Origin: SHZI01 sp963698405
GTDB lineage: Bacteria > Pseudomonadota > Gammaproteobacteria > Steroidobacterales > GCA-2729495
NCBI GenBank assembly: GCA_963698405.1
Contig: CAVOQT010000008.1
Location: 74,125 to 138,124, forward strand
Length of the DNA: 64,000 nt
Direction: 5' to 3'
Positions 53,401 through 61,619 of this stretch are shown piece after piece. Made by a program: the position numbers and the translations under genes. Position 1 is the first letter of the stretch. The number at the start of each line of letters is the position of its first letter. Below the pieces are notes generated by a model, which was not told the DNA's origin, did no database searches, and saw nothing but the letters and a program-made list of their open reading frames with translations.

Positions 53401-54072
53401 ATGCGTGCACTCATTCTTGCCGCTGGCCGAGGCGAGCGGATGCGGCCACTGACCAGCGAACTGCCCAAGCCACTGCTGCCGGTAGCCGGCAAGCCGTTGA
53501 TCGATTATCACATCGAGGCGCTGGCGCGTGCCGGGATTGTCGAACTGGTGGTCAATCTTTCCTGGCAGGGGGCAAAGCTGCGCGATTACCTGGGCGATGG
53601 CGCGCGTTATGGCGTTGACCTGCAGTTCAGTGAAGAAGGTCCGGAGCCACTTGAAACCGGTGGCGGCATCCACCACGCCCTGCCGTTGCTCGGGCCGGAG
53701 CCGTTCTGGGTCGTGAATGGCGATATCAGCTGTGATTTTCCCTTCGCGGTGCGCGCCCTGCCGCCCGGCACGCTCGCACACCTCGTGTTGGTAGCGAATC
53801 CTGAGCACCATCCGGGCGGTGATTTCGTTCTGCGCGATGGGCGGGTCGTCAGTCCGGATGCGGGGGATGCTGCGAAGCTGACCTTTGCCGGGATTTCGAT
53901 TCTGGCTCCGGTACTGTTCGATGGCGTACAGCCGGGCCGCTTTCCGCTGGCACCGCTGCTGCGCGCAGCGGCTGCAAAGGATCAGGTTAGCGCTGAGCAC
54001 TACGACGGACGCTGGACCGATGTGGGCACGCCTGAACGCCTGCGCCAGCTGGATGCCGAGTTAAAAGGGTAG
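53401..54072 (+). CDS. murU: N-acetylmuramate alpha-1-phosphate uridylyltransferase
   Basis: MurU makes UDP-MurNAc from MurNAc 1-phosphate in the cell-wall recycling route that bypasses fosfomycin's target. The 223-residue protein has MRALILAAGRGERMRPLT and KPLLPVAGKPLIDY at the nucleotide site, ETGGGI and VVNGDI with the metal Asp. It is cytoplasmic. In Pseudomonas relatives the kinase gene amgK is directly upstream; here the gene is divergent from lptD and amgK is absent. The stop is 15 bases before the convergent PLD gene stop. Confidence 0.88.
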   Translation: MRALILAAGRGERMRPLTSELPKPLLPVAGKPLIDYHIEALARAGIVELVVNLSWQGAKLRDYLGDGARYGVDLQFSEEGPEPLETGGGIHHALPLLGPEPFWVVNGDISCDFPFAVRALPPGTLAHLVLVANPEHHPGGDFVLRDGRVVSPDAGDAAKLTFAGISILAPVLFDGVQPGRFPLAPLLRAAAAKDQVSAEHYDGRWTDVGTPERLRQLDAELKG

Positions 54073-54087
54073 GTGCGCCCTTTCTGA

Positions 54088-55257
54088 CTACATCCAGCGC
54101 TGCAGCGGACGGTACAGCCAGCGCTTGAGTTGCAGTTGCAAGGGGATCTCGCTCAGCCAGTGCGGCGTAACAGCAGTATTGTCCGGGTTACGCCGCATGG
54201 TCTCGAACAGCGCGCCAATCTGCCCACAGATTTCGACATCGTCCGAAAAAATCATCGCCTCGATGAGCCGATCGTGCGCCGCATGTTCGAGGTTATAGCT
54301 GCCAACGGCGACCTCCCGATCGTCGACTAGAAGTATCTTGGAATGTTCGCCGGCGTGGTTTTCGTAGATGCGGGCACCTCCGTTCAGGACCGACTCATAG
54401 TGGATCGAGGCAGAGATCCAGGGAAAGTGTGTGACGCCCAGCGAGTCCCGGTGGGAATGGAAGATCTCCACATCGACGCCGCGCCGGCAGGCACGCATCA
54501 GTGCCGCCTTCAGCACCGGGGCTGGCTTGCAGTACAGCGATGCGATGCGAAGCGATTGCCGTGCCCCGTCGATCAGTTTCACAAGTTCGTCGGTGAGCCT
54601 GTTGCGTACGGTGCCGAACGGGAATAGCGGGCCTGATTGCCCGGCAGGATCCTCACGAACATAGCGCAGGCGCCGGGTCGCTCCCGGTGCGGGTGGAACT
54701 GGCAGGCAACTGCTGAGCATCGCCGTTTCCTCAGGGGAGAGCCGGGCAAACCGGCAGGCTTCCCGGAGCAGGTGCGCAACGATGTCTCCCTCGAGTTTCA
54801 GCGACACTTCGCCCCACTGGGCGAAGGAGTGGTGAGCGATATTGCTGCTGCCGAAAACCGCAACACCACCCTCTGAGACCTGAATCTTCACATGTAGGCC
54901 ACCGCCGACCAGACGGTGCCTGAGAGATAGCGGCGAGTAATGGATGACCAGGCCGCCCGCCGCAGCGATTTCATGCAAGCGCTCATGGAGTCCGGTGCGC
55001 CCGGACGGCCGACTGAGATTCTGCGCGAGGTGCTGCCCGAAGCGATCGACGACGAGTACGACGCGCACGCCCCTGCGTACAGCGGCCAGGAGAGCATCGG
55101 CCATCATGCTGCCGCGCTCATCGTTGCCAATGTAGTACGTCGTCAGCACCAGAAAGTGCTGCGCACTGTTGACCATCTCCATGCGCAGGGACCACTCCTC
55201 CTCACGATTCGTGATCACGTTTACACGGGTAGCAGTCGAATCCCGGATGCTGGTCAT
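54088..55257 (-). CDS. Phospholipase-D-family protein, cardiolipin synthase-like
   Basis: This 389-residue protein has two PLD half-domains. The second HKD motif is standard (HSKILLVDDREVAVGSYN, His-x-Lys-x4-Asp). The first is HVKIQVSEGGVAVFGSSN, with Glu in the place of Asp. Relatives include cardiolipin synthase and other phosphatidyltransferases; no membrane helix or signal peptide is clear. It is the last gene of the minus-strand operon that begins with the cobalamin-binding protein, 10 bases after the methyltransferase gene. Confidence 0.82.
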   Translation of the reverse strand: MTSIRDSTATRVNVITNREEEWSLRMEMVNSAQHFLVLTTYYIGNDERGSMMADALLAAVRRGVRVVLVVDRFGQHLAQNLSRPSGRTGLHERLHEIAAAGGLVIHYSPLSLRHRLVGGGLHVKIQVSEGGVAVFGSSNIAHHSFAQWGEVSLKLEGDIVAHLLREACRFARLSPEETAMLSSCLPVPPAPGATRRLRYVREDPAGQSGPLFPFGTVRNRLTDELVKLIDGARQSLRIASLYCKPAPVLKAALMRACRRGVDVEIFHSHRDSLGVTHFPWISASIHYESVLNGGARIYENHAGEHSKILLVDDREVAVGSYNLEHAAHDRLIEAMIFSDDVEICGQIGALFETMRRNPDNTAVTPHWLSEIPLQLQLKRWLYRPLQRWM

Positions 55258-55267
55258 GGCCGGCTCA

Positions 55268-55945
55268 TCATGCTTCGGCCATCAGAGCTTTTCTCAGGAG
55301 CAGGGAATACCGGATACGTGAGTAGCAATCGTAGCCAGTCGGCTTGCTGAAGATATGTTCCTGGTCGACCAGTTCGAGGGCGAGTCCCTCTTGCTCTGCA
55401 AGGTTCCGCCAGAATGAACGCCGGAGGATGAACGAGCCCGAAGGCGGGTAGTCATACCCGGCGTGACGATCCGGGTCATTGACGATGCCGATGTAGACCG
55501 TGCCGCCTGGTCTTGTGATGCGCACCATCTCGAGTGCGGCCCGCCGCGCCGCGTCCTCCGATTCGAGATACAGGAAGACGCCGTGCGACAGCACCTTGTC
55601 GTAGCTTGCGGGCTCGATTGACGAGAGGTCGGTAATGTCAGCTACCCGGAAGTCGCCAGACAAGCGGGACCGGGCGATGCTCACAAGGTTCTCGGCGAAA
55701 TCGACGCCGGCAAGGGAAACGGTCCGATACGCAGCCACTTCGGCCAGAAAAGCACCCGACCCGCAACCGGCTTCAAACAGGCGGTCGCCGTCCTCTACGC
55801 CGATGAAGTCGGCCGTGCGGCGGCAGAGGTCCGTCCAGTCGTCGCTGCTGATGTAGCTCCAGCGTGCGAAGTCCTTCAGGTGGGCAAGGTCCTTGCGCTC
55901 GCCCAGACGGTTGTATTCCTCACGGATTTCAGCCGGGATGACCAT
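55268..55945 (-). CDS. SAM-dependent class I methyltransferase
   Basis: This 225-residue protein has motif I LFEAGCGSGAFLAEV, motif II in LAGVDFAENLVSIAR, and motif III-like VRITRPGGTVYIGIV. The substrate is unknown; the downstream PLD-like gene may suggest a lipid or polyketide link. I chose the ATG at 55945 (MVIPAEIREEYNRLGERKD); more codons are open upstream but are low-complexity. There is a 97-base gap to the ATPase gene before it, so it may also have its own promoter. Confidence 0.82.
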   Translation of the reverse strand: MVIPAEIREEYNRLGERKDLAHLKDFARWSYISSDDWTDLCRRTADFIGVEDGDRLFEAGCGSGAFLAEVAAYRTVSLAGVDFAENLVSIARSRLSGDFRVADITDLSSIEPASYDKVLSHGVFLYLESEDAARRAALEMVRITRPGGTVYIGIVNDPDRHAGYDYPPSGSFILRRSFWRNLAEQEGLALELVDQEHIFSKPTGYDCYSRIRYSLLLRKALMAEA

Positions 55946-56042
55946 GGCTAACACAGTACCAGAGGGGAGGGGACGCAAGCTTTTTTCGTCTCCGGGGCGC
56001 TTCCCTTTCTGGCTTGAGGCTCTGGAAAAGGGGTGGCGCTCC

Positions 56043-56723
56043 CTATTCAATACGGCCGTCGCGTATGCGGATCAGGCGGTCGGCTTCCAGGGCGAAATTG
56101 TCATCATGTGTAACCATGACGAAGGTGGTACCCGATTCGCGGCTGAGTGAGCGCATCAGGTCAAACACTACCCGACCGCTGCGGGTGTCCAGATTCCCGG
56201 TGGGCTCGTCAGCAAGCACCAGCGCAGGGTCGTTGGCCAGGGAGCGCACCACTGCCACGCGTTGTTGCTGCCCGCCCGATAGCTGGGCGGGCCGGCTGCC
56301 GAGCTTGTCGCCGAGTCCGACTTTTTCCAGCAGTGCGCGCATGCGCGGTTCCTGCTGTTCATGGAAGCGCCTGCCCTTCATGCGGCAGGGTATCAGCGCG
56401 TTCTCGATGACCGTAAACTCGGGCAGCAGGTAGTGGAACTGGAAGATAAAACCGATCCGCTCGCGCCGGACGTGGGCCCGTTCCAGCTCGTCGAGATTGC
56501 CGGCATTCTCACCGTCGACCAGGATTTCCCCCGCAGTCGGACGATCCAGCAGTCCCATGAGATTCAGCAGTGTGGTCTTGCCCGAACCACTGCCGCCGAC
56601 AATGGCGATGAACTCGCCGCGCCCGACCTGCAGAGTAAGGTCGAAAAGCACCGGCGTGGCAACCTCTCCGTTGTAGTAGGTCTTTCCGGCGCCGCGCAAC
56701 TCGATGACAGGTGTATCAGTCAT
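56043..56723 (-). CDS. ABC transporter ATPase, LolD/MacB type
   Basis: This 226-residue ATPase has Walker A GGSGSGKT, FIFQFHYLLPEF (Q-loop), LSGGQQQR, Walker B LVLADEP then TGNLD and the switch His in VTHDD. It belongs to the LolD/DevA-like group that works with FtsX permeases. The ATG at 56723 lies directly at the permease stop (two bases between), and HlyD is upstream, so the set is an HlyD-permease-ATPase exporter. Confidence 0.9.
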   Translation of the reverse strand: MTDTPVIELRGAGKTYYNGEVATPVLFDLTLQVGRGEFIAIVGGSGSGKTTLLNLMGLLDRPTAGEILVDGENAGNLDELERAHVRRERIGFIFQFHYLLPEFTVIENALIPCRMKGRRFHEQQEPRMRALLEKVGLGDKLGSRPAQLSGGQQQRVAVVRSLANDPALVLADEPTGNLDTRSGRVVFDLMRSLSRESGTTFVMVTHDDNFALEADRLIRIRDGRIE

Positions 56724-56725
56724 GG

Positions 56726-57976
56726 TCAGCTGCCCCGGATGACCTGCATCGGGTCCACACTGGCAGCGCGCCGCGCCGGAAAAAATGCAGCGACGACACC
56801 AACGGTTACCGCCACTGCGGAGGCACCAACCAGCAGCCAGGGATCTATCTGGATCACGAACAGTTCGGTCATGCGGCCACCCGGCCCGGGAACCCGCACG
56901 GCGGAGAGTGCCTCAAGCAGCAGGATGCCAACCGGTATGCCCACCATGCAGCCGAGCACTGCGAGCAGGAACCCCTCAACCACAAAGATCGTCTGGATTT
57001 CCCCGGGCGTCGCGCCCATGGCCTTTAGGATGCCGATCTCGCGGTATTTTCCGGTTACTGCCATGACCAGGATGCTGGCGATGCCGAAACCTGCGGCGAT
57101 GATGGTGGAGATCAGCACCATGTTGATGGTCTGGTCCTGCGCATCCAGCGTGCGAAAGACGCTGGGATTGTCGGCGATCCATGAGCTGATCTTGAATGGC
57201 ATGCGTGTGGTCATGGACTCGGCGATCACCTCTGCCTGGTAGAGATCCCGGACCCGCAATCCGAGGCTGCTTACAGCACTCCCAAGCTCAAGCAGTGACT
57301 GTCCGTCGCGAAGGGTCAGGAATACCTGGCCATCGTCGAGTGCGCCGGAGCCGGTTTCGTAAATGCCGCCTACAGTTACTGACAGCGAGCGGCCGTCCGG
57401 CCCCAGCAGTCGCAGCTTGTCGCGCATCTGGATACCGAACTCTCCCGCCAGCGTGGTACCCAGCGCGACCTCGCCGGTGGTCATCTGCAAAAAACGGCCC
57501 TCAAGCAGGTTTTCTTCGATATTGACGATACGGTCATGGCGTTCTGGCATTACGCCCGCCATGCGCACCGATTCGCGGCGCGCGCCGCGAAACATGAAGA
57601 CATTGCCGGATACGATTGGCGAGACGATGGTTACCTCGGGATCCTGTTCAAGAGCCGGCAGCCATTGTCGCCAGTCATCAATCTTTTCCTGGGCGCGGGG
57701 CAGGTTGACGGTTTCGCCGATGTAGAGCGTGCCCCCCGGGGGTGCCGGCAGCTGCCAGGCACCGATCGGGGTGCGCTCGGCAGGCTCCAGCACGATGTGA
57801 GGTATGGAGCCGGTGACATTGTCGACGATGCGGATTTGCGTACCGCCGATCACGGTGCGCAGGTACACAATCAACAGCACGCTGATGGCGATCACGCCGA
57901 TAGTCAACAGTGACTGGCCTACACCGTAGCGCAGGTGTCGCAGCGCGACCGAGAGTGTAAAGAAGTTGAGTGTCAT
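56726..57976 (-). CDS. FtsX/LolC-type ABC transporter permease
   Basis: This 416-residue inner-membrane protein has one N-terminal helix (LLTIGVIAISVLLIVYL), a long periplasmic domain (about residues 40-275) and three C-terminal helices (LISTIIAAGFGIASILVMAV; AVLGCMVGIPVGILLL; VGASAVAVTVGVVAAFF). The REIGILKAMGATPGEI loop contacts the ATPase. This is the DevC/LolC layout. It overlaps the HlyD gene by four bases and is two bases before the ATPase. Confidence 0.88.
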   Translation of the reverse strand: MTLNFFTLSVALRHLRYGVGQSLLTIGVIAISVLLIVYLRTVIGGTQIRIVDNVTGSIPHIVLEPAERTPIGAWQLPAPPGGTLYIGETVNLPRAQEKIDDWRQWLPALEQDPEVTIVSPIVSGNVFMFRGARRESVRMAGVMPERHDRIVNIEENLLEGRFLQMTTGEVALGTTLAGEFGIQMRDKLRLLGPDGRSLSVTVGGIYETGSGALDDGQVFLTLRDGQSLLELGSAVSSLGLRVRDLYQAEVIAESMTTRMPFKISSWIADNPSVFRTLDAQDQTINMVLISTIIAAGFGIASILVMAVTGKYREIGILKAMGATPGEIQTIFVVEGFLLAVLGCMVGIPVGILLLEALSAVRVPGPGGRMTELFVIQIDPWLLVGASAVAVTVGVVAAFFPARRAASVDPMQVIRGS

Positions 57977-59094
57977 CGCTGCGCGGGAGCTGGCGCCGCT
58001 ACGCTGAGCGCCCGGATGCGCTGACCGTCGCGTGCGCCGCGCGCATCACGCAGCACCGTTGTCCCGGCATCGATGCCGGCGACTGCGACCCACTCGGGAT
58101 TGCTGCCAAGGATCTCTATCCGGCGCCGCTCCAGCTTGCCCTTGTTGACCACCAGGATGCTCGGCTGGCCGCGCAGTGACACGGCACTTGAGGGCAGGGC
58201 CAGTGCATTCGCGGTGCGTTTTACTTCGATGTTGACGTCGATAGTCATGTTAGGCAGCGCAAATTCCGGCAAGTCGTCGCTCGTCAGCCGCAGGCCAACC
58301 ACGCCGCGCTCGCTGTCTACGTTGGGTCCGACCTGCGTGAGCTTTGCCGGGAAAGGCTGGTCCGGCCAGGCTGGTGCCACAGCGATGGCCGGCTGGCCGA
58401 CCTTGAGCTTGCCGAGATTGTTTTCATCGGTCTCTACATAGATCTCGGTTGCTGACATTTCGGCAATGGTGAACCATGAAGTGGCAGCAGACACCGAGGT
58501 TCCGGGTTCGATCATGCGCTCGAGCACCACGCCATTGAACGGTGCCCGGACCTCGCGCTTGCCGAACTCGGGCCGGATCTGGTCGACCTGTGCCCGGGCT
58601 TCTGCGAGCCGTGCCACGGCGGCATCGGTCTGTGCCTGCTGTACGCTGAAGACAGACTCGGCATTGTCGAGCTCGGCGACCGGCACCAGCTTGCGCGCCG
58701 CCAGGTCGCGCGCCCGGCGCAATTCACGGCGGGTCTGGTCGAGCTGCAATTCTTCACCCCGCAGGGTGGTTTCCGCCGCCCGCAGCGCAGCCAGTCCGCC
58801 CGCGAGCCGTGCATCGGTTTCGCCCAGTCGCAGCCGTCCGAGCAGGTCTCCCTTATGTACCCTGTCGCCCTCAATGACCTCAAGGCTCTCGACGACTCCA
58901 GACGACTCGGCGCCGACCATGCTCTGGCGTACCGCACGCAGGGTGCCGCTTGCGACCACGACCTCGACCACGTCCTGGCTGACTGGTTTGACGACCTGAA
59001 ACCCGGCAGGCCGCAGTACGACAAACGTGATCGCGGCAAGGATGAGAATTGCGCCGGCGGCGAAGCTCAGGCGTTTCTTCTGCCTTGGGGTCAT
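57973..59094 (-). CDS. HlyD/DevB-type periplasmic adaptor
   Basis: This 373-residue membrane-fusion protein has an N-terminal anchor (FAAGAILILAAITFVVL), lipoyl half one (ESSGVVESLEVIEGDRVHKGDLLGRL), a long coiled coil (about residues 90-170), lipoyl half two (APFNGVVLERMIEPGTSV) and barrel domains. It should couple the FtsX permease to an outer-membrane channel, not encoded here. The start overlaps the upstream cobalamin-binding gene's stop by one base. Confidence 0.87.
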   Translation of the reverse strand: MTPRQKKRLSFAAGAILILAAITFVVLRPAGFQVVKPVSQDVVEVVVASGTLRAVRQSMVGAESSGVVESLEVIEGDRVHKGDLLGRLRLGETDARLAGGLAALRAAETTLRGEELQLDQTRRELRRARDLAARKLVPVAELDNAESVFSVQQAQTDAAVARLAEARAQVDQIRPEFGKREVRAPFNGVVLERMIEPGTSVSAATSWFTIAEMSATEIYVETDENNLGKLKVGQPAIAVAPAWPDQPFPAKLTQVGPNVDSERGVVGLRLTSDDLPEFALPNMTIDVNIEVKRTANALALPSSAVSLRGQPSILVVNKGKLERRRIEILGSNPEWVAVAGIDAGTTVLRDARGARDGQRIRALSVAAPAPAQR

Positions 59095-59756
59095 TACTGT
59101 TCACCTTGTTGTGCAAGCGTCGTCAGGCGACGCTCGAAATCCGGAAGATCCGGGATCAGCGTGCAATTATCGGGAATCTGTCCGGGTTCCAGGTGCAAGG
59201 CTGAGTACCCACCCAGCCAGATACCGATTGACGCTGGCAGCGTGCGCCGCAACTCCTGCAACTGCTCGTCCACATCAGTTACCTGCGGTCTGGTGATGAC
59301 GCTGATGGCAACGGCTGCCACCCGGACGTTCGCACAGAACCGGCCTACCTCGCTGACCGGCAGGTCGGGACCGAGGTAGATGGCGCGAACGCCCATGCTC
59401 GCCCCGATCACGGCCAGCATGAGGCTGCCCATTTCGTGGCGCTCGCCACTCAGCGTGGTGAACGCGAGGCAGGGTCCGGCCGGAGCAGAGCGATTGTGGA
59501 AGTCGAGCGCATAACCCAGCTGGCGTCGCACCGCGCTGCTCAGCATGTGTTCCTGGACTACAGATAACTGGCCGCTTTGCCAGCGGTCACCGGCTTCGCG
59601 CAACATCGGCGAAAACACCTCGCCGATGAGCGTCACAGGCGCGAGTGTCGCCTGTGCCTCGACAAGCAGGCGGTCGCAGTCTGCGATGCGGTACGCGGCT
59701 ACGGCGGCGAGTATGTTGGCGACATAGTCCTGCGGCTCCGGGCTTGCTGTGATCAA
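59094..59756 (-). CDS. CarH-like cobalamin-binding sensor domain protein, no DNA-binding domain
   Basis: This 220-residue protein consists of a helical cobalamin cap and a Rossmann-like B12 domain. The cap carries Trp59-x9-Glu69-His70 (WQSGQLSVVQEH), the motif that covers adenosylcobalamin in CarH-type photoreceptors. The B12 site has His107 in GERHEMG, the lower ligand, then SVI (152-154) and GGYSAL (182-187). The Trp-to-His distance of 48 residues is close to that in CarH. No MerR-type winged helix is present. The start is a TTG at 59756, with GGGAGG nine bases upstream. It is the first gene of the HlyD-permease-ATPase operon. AerR/PpaA-type antirepressors are an alternative relative. Confidence 0.82.
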   Translation of the reverse strand: MITASPEPQDYVANILAAVAAYRIADCDRLLVEAQATLAPVTLIGEVFSPMLREAGDRWQSGQLSVVQEHMLSSAVRRQLGYALDFHNRSAPAGPCLAFTTLSGERHEMGSLMLAVIGASMGVRAIYLGPDLPVSEVGRFCANVRVAAVAISVITRPQVTDVDEQLQELRRTLPASIGIWLGGYSALHLEPGQIPDNCTLIPDLPDFERRLTTLAQQGEQ

Positions 59757-59809
59757 GGTCAGGTGCCTCCCTTGTGCACAACGATAGTGCCTGCATACCC
59801 GGGGAGACG

Positions 59810-60461
59810 CTACTCAATCTCCGGGCAGTGAGCTGCTCCAATGTTGAGTTCCCGCAATAGCCCTGGCAGCAGCTGTTCACCGCCAGCCTGCAGAGTCACC
59901 GCAACACCCAGCTCCTCAAGCGATGTCACATCAAGACCGGCATGACCGCAGGGATTGATGCCGCGAAAAGGCGCGAGGTCCATGGCGACATTGAGCGCCA
60001 GGCCATGATAGGTCGCACCACGCCGGATACGCAGGCCGACGCTGGCGAGTTTGGCGCCGTTCACATAGACGCCCGGCGCATCGCTGCGCGGAACAGCGGT
60101 GATGCCGTAGCTCGCAGCAAGTTTGACCACCGCCGTTTCCAGCGCCGTGACAACGGAGCGGATGCCGAGCTTCGCTCGCGCCAGATCGACCATTACATAA
60201 ACGATCAGCTGGCCGGGGCCGTGGTAGGTCACCTGGCCGCCACGGTCAGTCTGTATGACCGGTACCGTGCCCGTGCCGAGCAGATGGGCCGGATCGGTAT
60301 TCAGGCCGAGCGTGTAGACGGGCGGGTGCTCGAGCAGCCAGATCTCGTCGGCGGTGTCTGGACTGGCGTTCATCGGTAAAGCGCTGCATGGCTGACAGCG
60401 CGGCCGCGTAGTCGGTGAGGCCGGGCAGCCAGCGGATGACGACGGGCGGTGGCGGCAGCAT
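59810..60461 (-). CDS. lipB: Octanoyl-[acyl carrier protein]:protein octanoyltransferase (one frameshift)
   Basis: LipB transfers octanoyl from acyl carrier protein to lipoate-dependent enzymes. The protein has WLLEHPPVYTLGLN, RGGQVTYHGPGQLIVYVMV and KLASVGLRIRRGATYHGLALNV with the catalytic Lys/Cys region (GINPCGHAG). The N-terminal part is in another frame: VIRWLPGLTDYAAALSAMQRFTD, joined to NASPDTADEIWL by removal of one base near 60371. This gives about 216 residues with ATG at 60461. It follows ybeD after 20 bases, as in E. coli. Confidence 0.9.
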
Positions 60462-60481
60462 GGATACGCGCAGCTCCCTGA

Positions 60482-60745
60482 TCAGAGCAGGAACAAGACC
60501 TGCTCGCTGGCGCTCAGGGCACGGTAGATATCGTCGAGCTGTGCCTTGCTTGCGGCAGTGAAGTTGACCGTCACGGCGATATAACGCCCGTTGCGGCTGG
60601 GCCGCGTAGCGACCTTGCCGAGTGCGCCGGAACCGGCATGAGTGCGGACGACCTCGACCACGTACTGTTCGAAGCTTGGCTGATTGAGACCCGTCACCTT
60701 CAGCGGGAAGGCGCATGGGAACTCAAGCAGCGTCTCCTCGCTCAA
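60482..60745 (-). CDS. ybeD: DUF493 (YbeD) family protein, TTG start
   Basis: This small protein has ETLLEFPCAFPLKVTGLN, the family front, and ends QLDDIYRALSASEQVLFLL. It has the ACT-like regulatory fold. The TTG at 60745 gives 87 residues, the E. coli YbeD length, and overlaps the TGA of dat (TTGA), which suggests translational coupling. Role unknown; it is always next to lipB in this order. Confidence 0.87.
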   Translation of the reverse strand: MSEETLLEFPCAFPLKVTGLNQPSFEQYVVEVVRTHAGSGALGKVATRPSRNGRYIAVTVNFTAASKAQLDDIYRALSASEQVLFLL

Positions 60746-61605
60746 TGTGCCGTGCCGTGTGGCTTCATGGCCTCGAACGCCGCCGCAACCTGTCGCCATA
60801 CCGGACCTGGACGACCGTCACCGATCATCCGGCCATCGAGTTCGAGCACTGGCGTGATGCCGCGGGTAGCAGCAGCGATCCAGATTTCATCCGCTTCGCG
60901 CAAACGCTGTTCGCTGATCATTTCGTCACGACATTCCAGCCCTGAACGCGCTGCTGCGATGAATATCGCGTCGGTCGTGGTGCCGGGCAGTACCTCGGGG
61001 CCGGCCGGTCGCCGAATCAGTGCGCCGCGCTCGACGATGATCACCGAGCTTGCCGAGCCTTCGCTCAACTGACCGTCACGCAGCAGGATCGCCTCACTGG
61101 CATCGGCTTCGCGGGCGGCTTGGCGCGCGAGCAGGTTGGCGAGCAGTGCAGTGGATTTGATATCGCACCGCGACCAGCGCTGGTCGGCAACGGTGATCGC
61201 ACGCAGGCCAAGCTGATCCGGGTGAGGTTCGGTGATGGTCGACACCATGCCGAACACGGTCGGCGGCACGCTGTCCGGTGGAAAGGCATGATCGCGCCGG
61301 GTGTCTGCGCCACGGCTGATCTGCAGGTAGACGGCAAGGTTTCCGCCGCCATTGTGTTCGATCAGTCCGGTGATGATTTCCATCCAGTCCGCGCGACGAT
61401 GTGGATTGCGGATGCAAAGCTCGCGCAGGCTGCGCTCAAGGCGGTCCAGATGCGGATCGAGCAGGAAAGGCTGACTCGCATAAACCGGGATCACCTCGTA
61501 GACGGCATCGCCAAACAGGAACGCCCGGTCGAGTGGTGAGATACGCACTTCCGACAAGGGCATGAAGCTGCCGTTGAACCAGGCAGTGTGCAGCGGTGCA
61601 GCCAT
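60742..61605 (-). CDS. dat: D-amino-acid aminotransferase-like PLP enzyme (fold type IV)
   Basis: This 287-residue enzyme should make D-glutamate/D-alanine or a related amino acid by PLP-dependent transfer. It has WFNGSFMPLSEVRISPLDRAFLFGDAVYE (part: SPLDRAFLFGDAVYE) at the front, the catalytic Lys in RCDIKSTALLANLLARQAA, and the PLP-phosphate loop PGTTTDAIFIAA. Dat versus branched-chain transaminase or 4-amino-4-deoxychorismate lyase cannot be fully separated, but the position after dacA in the cell-wall cluster and the sequence favour Dat. Confidence 0.85.
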   Translation of the reverse strand: MAAPLHTAWFNGSFMPLSEVRISPLDRAFLFGDAVYEVIPVYASQPFLLDPHLDRLERSLRELCIRNPHRRADWMEIITGLIEHNGGGNLAVYLQISRGADTRRDHAFPPDSVPPTVFGMVSTITEPHPDQLGLRAITVADQRWSRCDIKSTALLANLLARQAAREADASEAILLRDGQLSEGSASSVIIVERGALIRRPAGPEVLPGTTTDAIFIAAARSGLECRDEMISEQRLREADEIWIAAATRGITPVLELDGRMIGDGRPGPVWRQVAAAFEAMKPHGTAH

Positions 61606-61619
61606 GTTTCAGGAACTCC

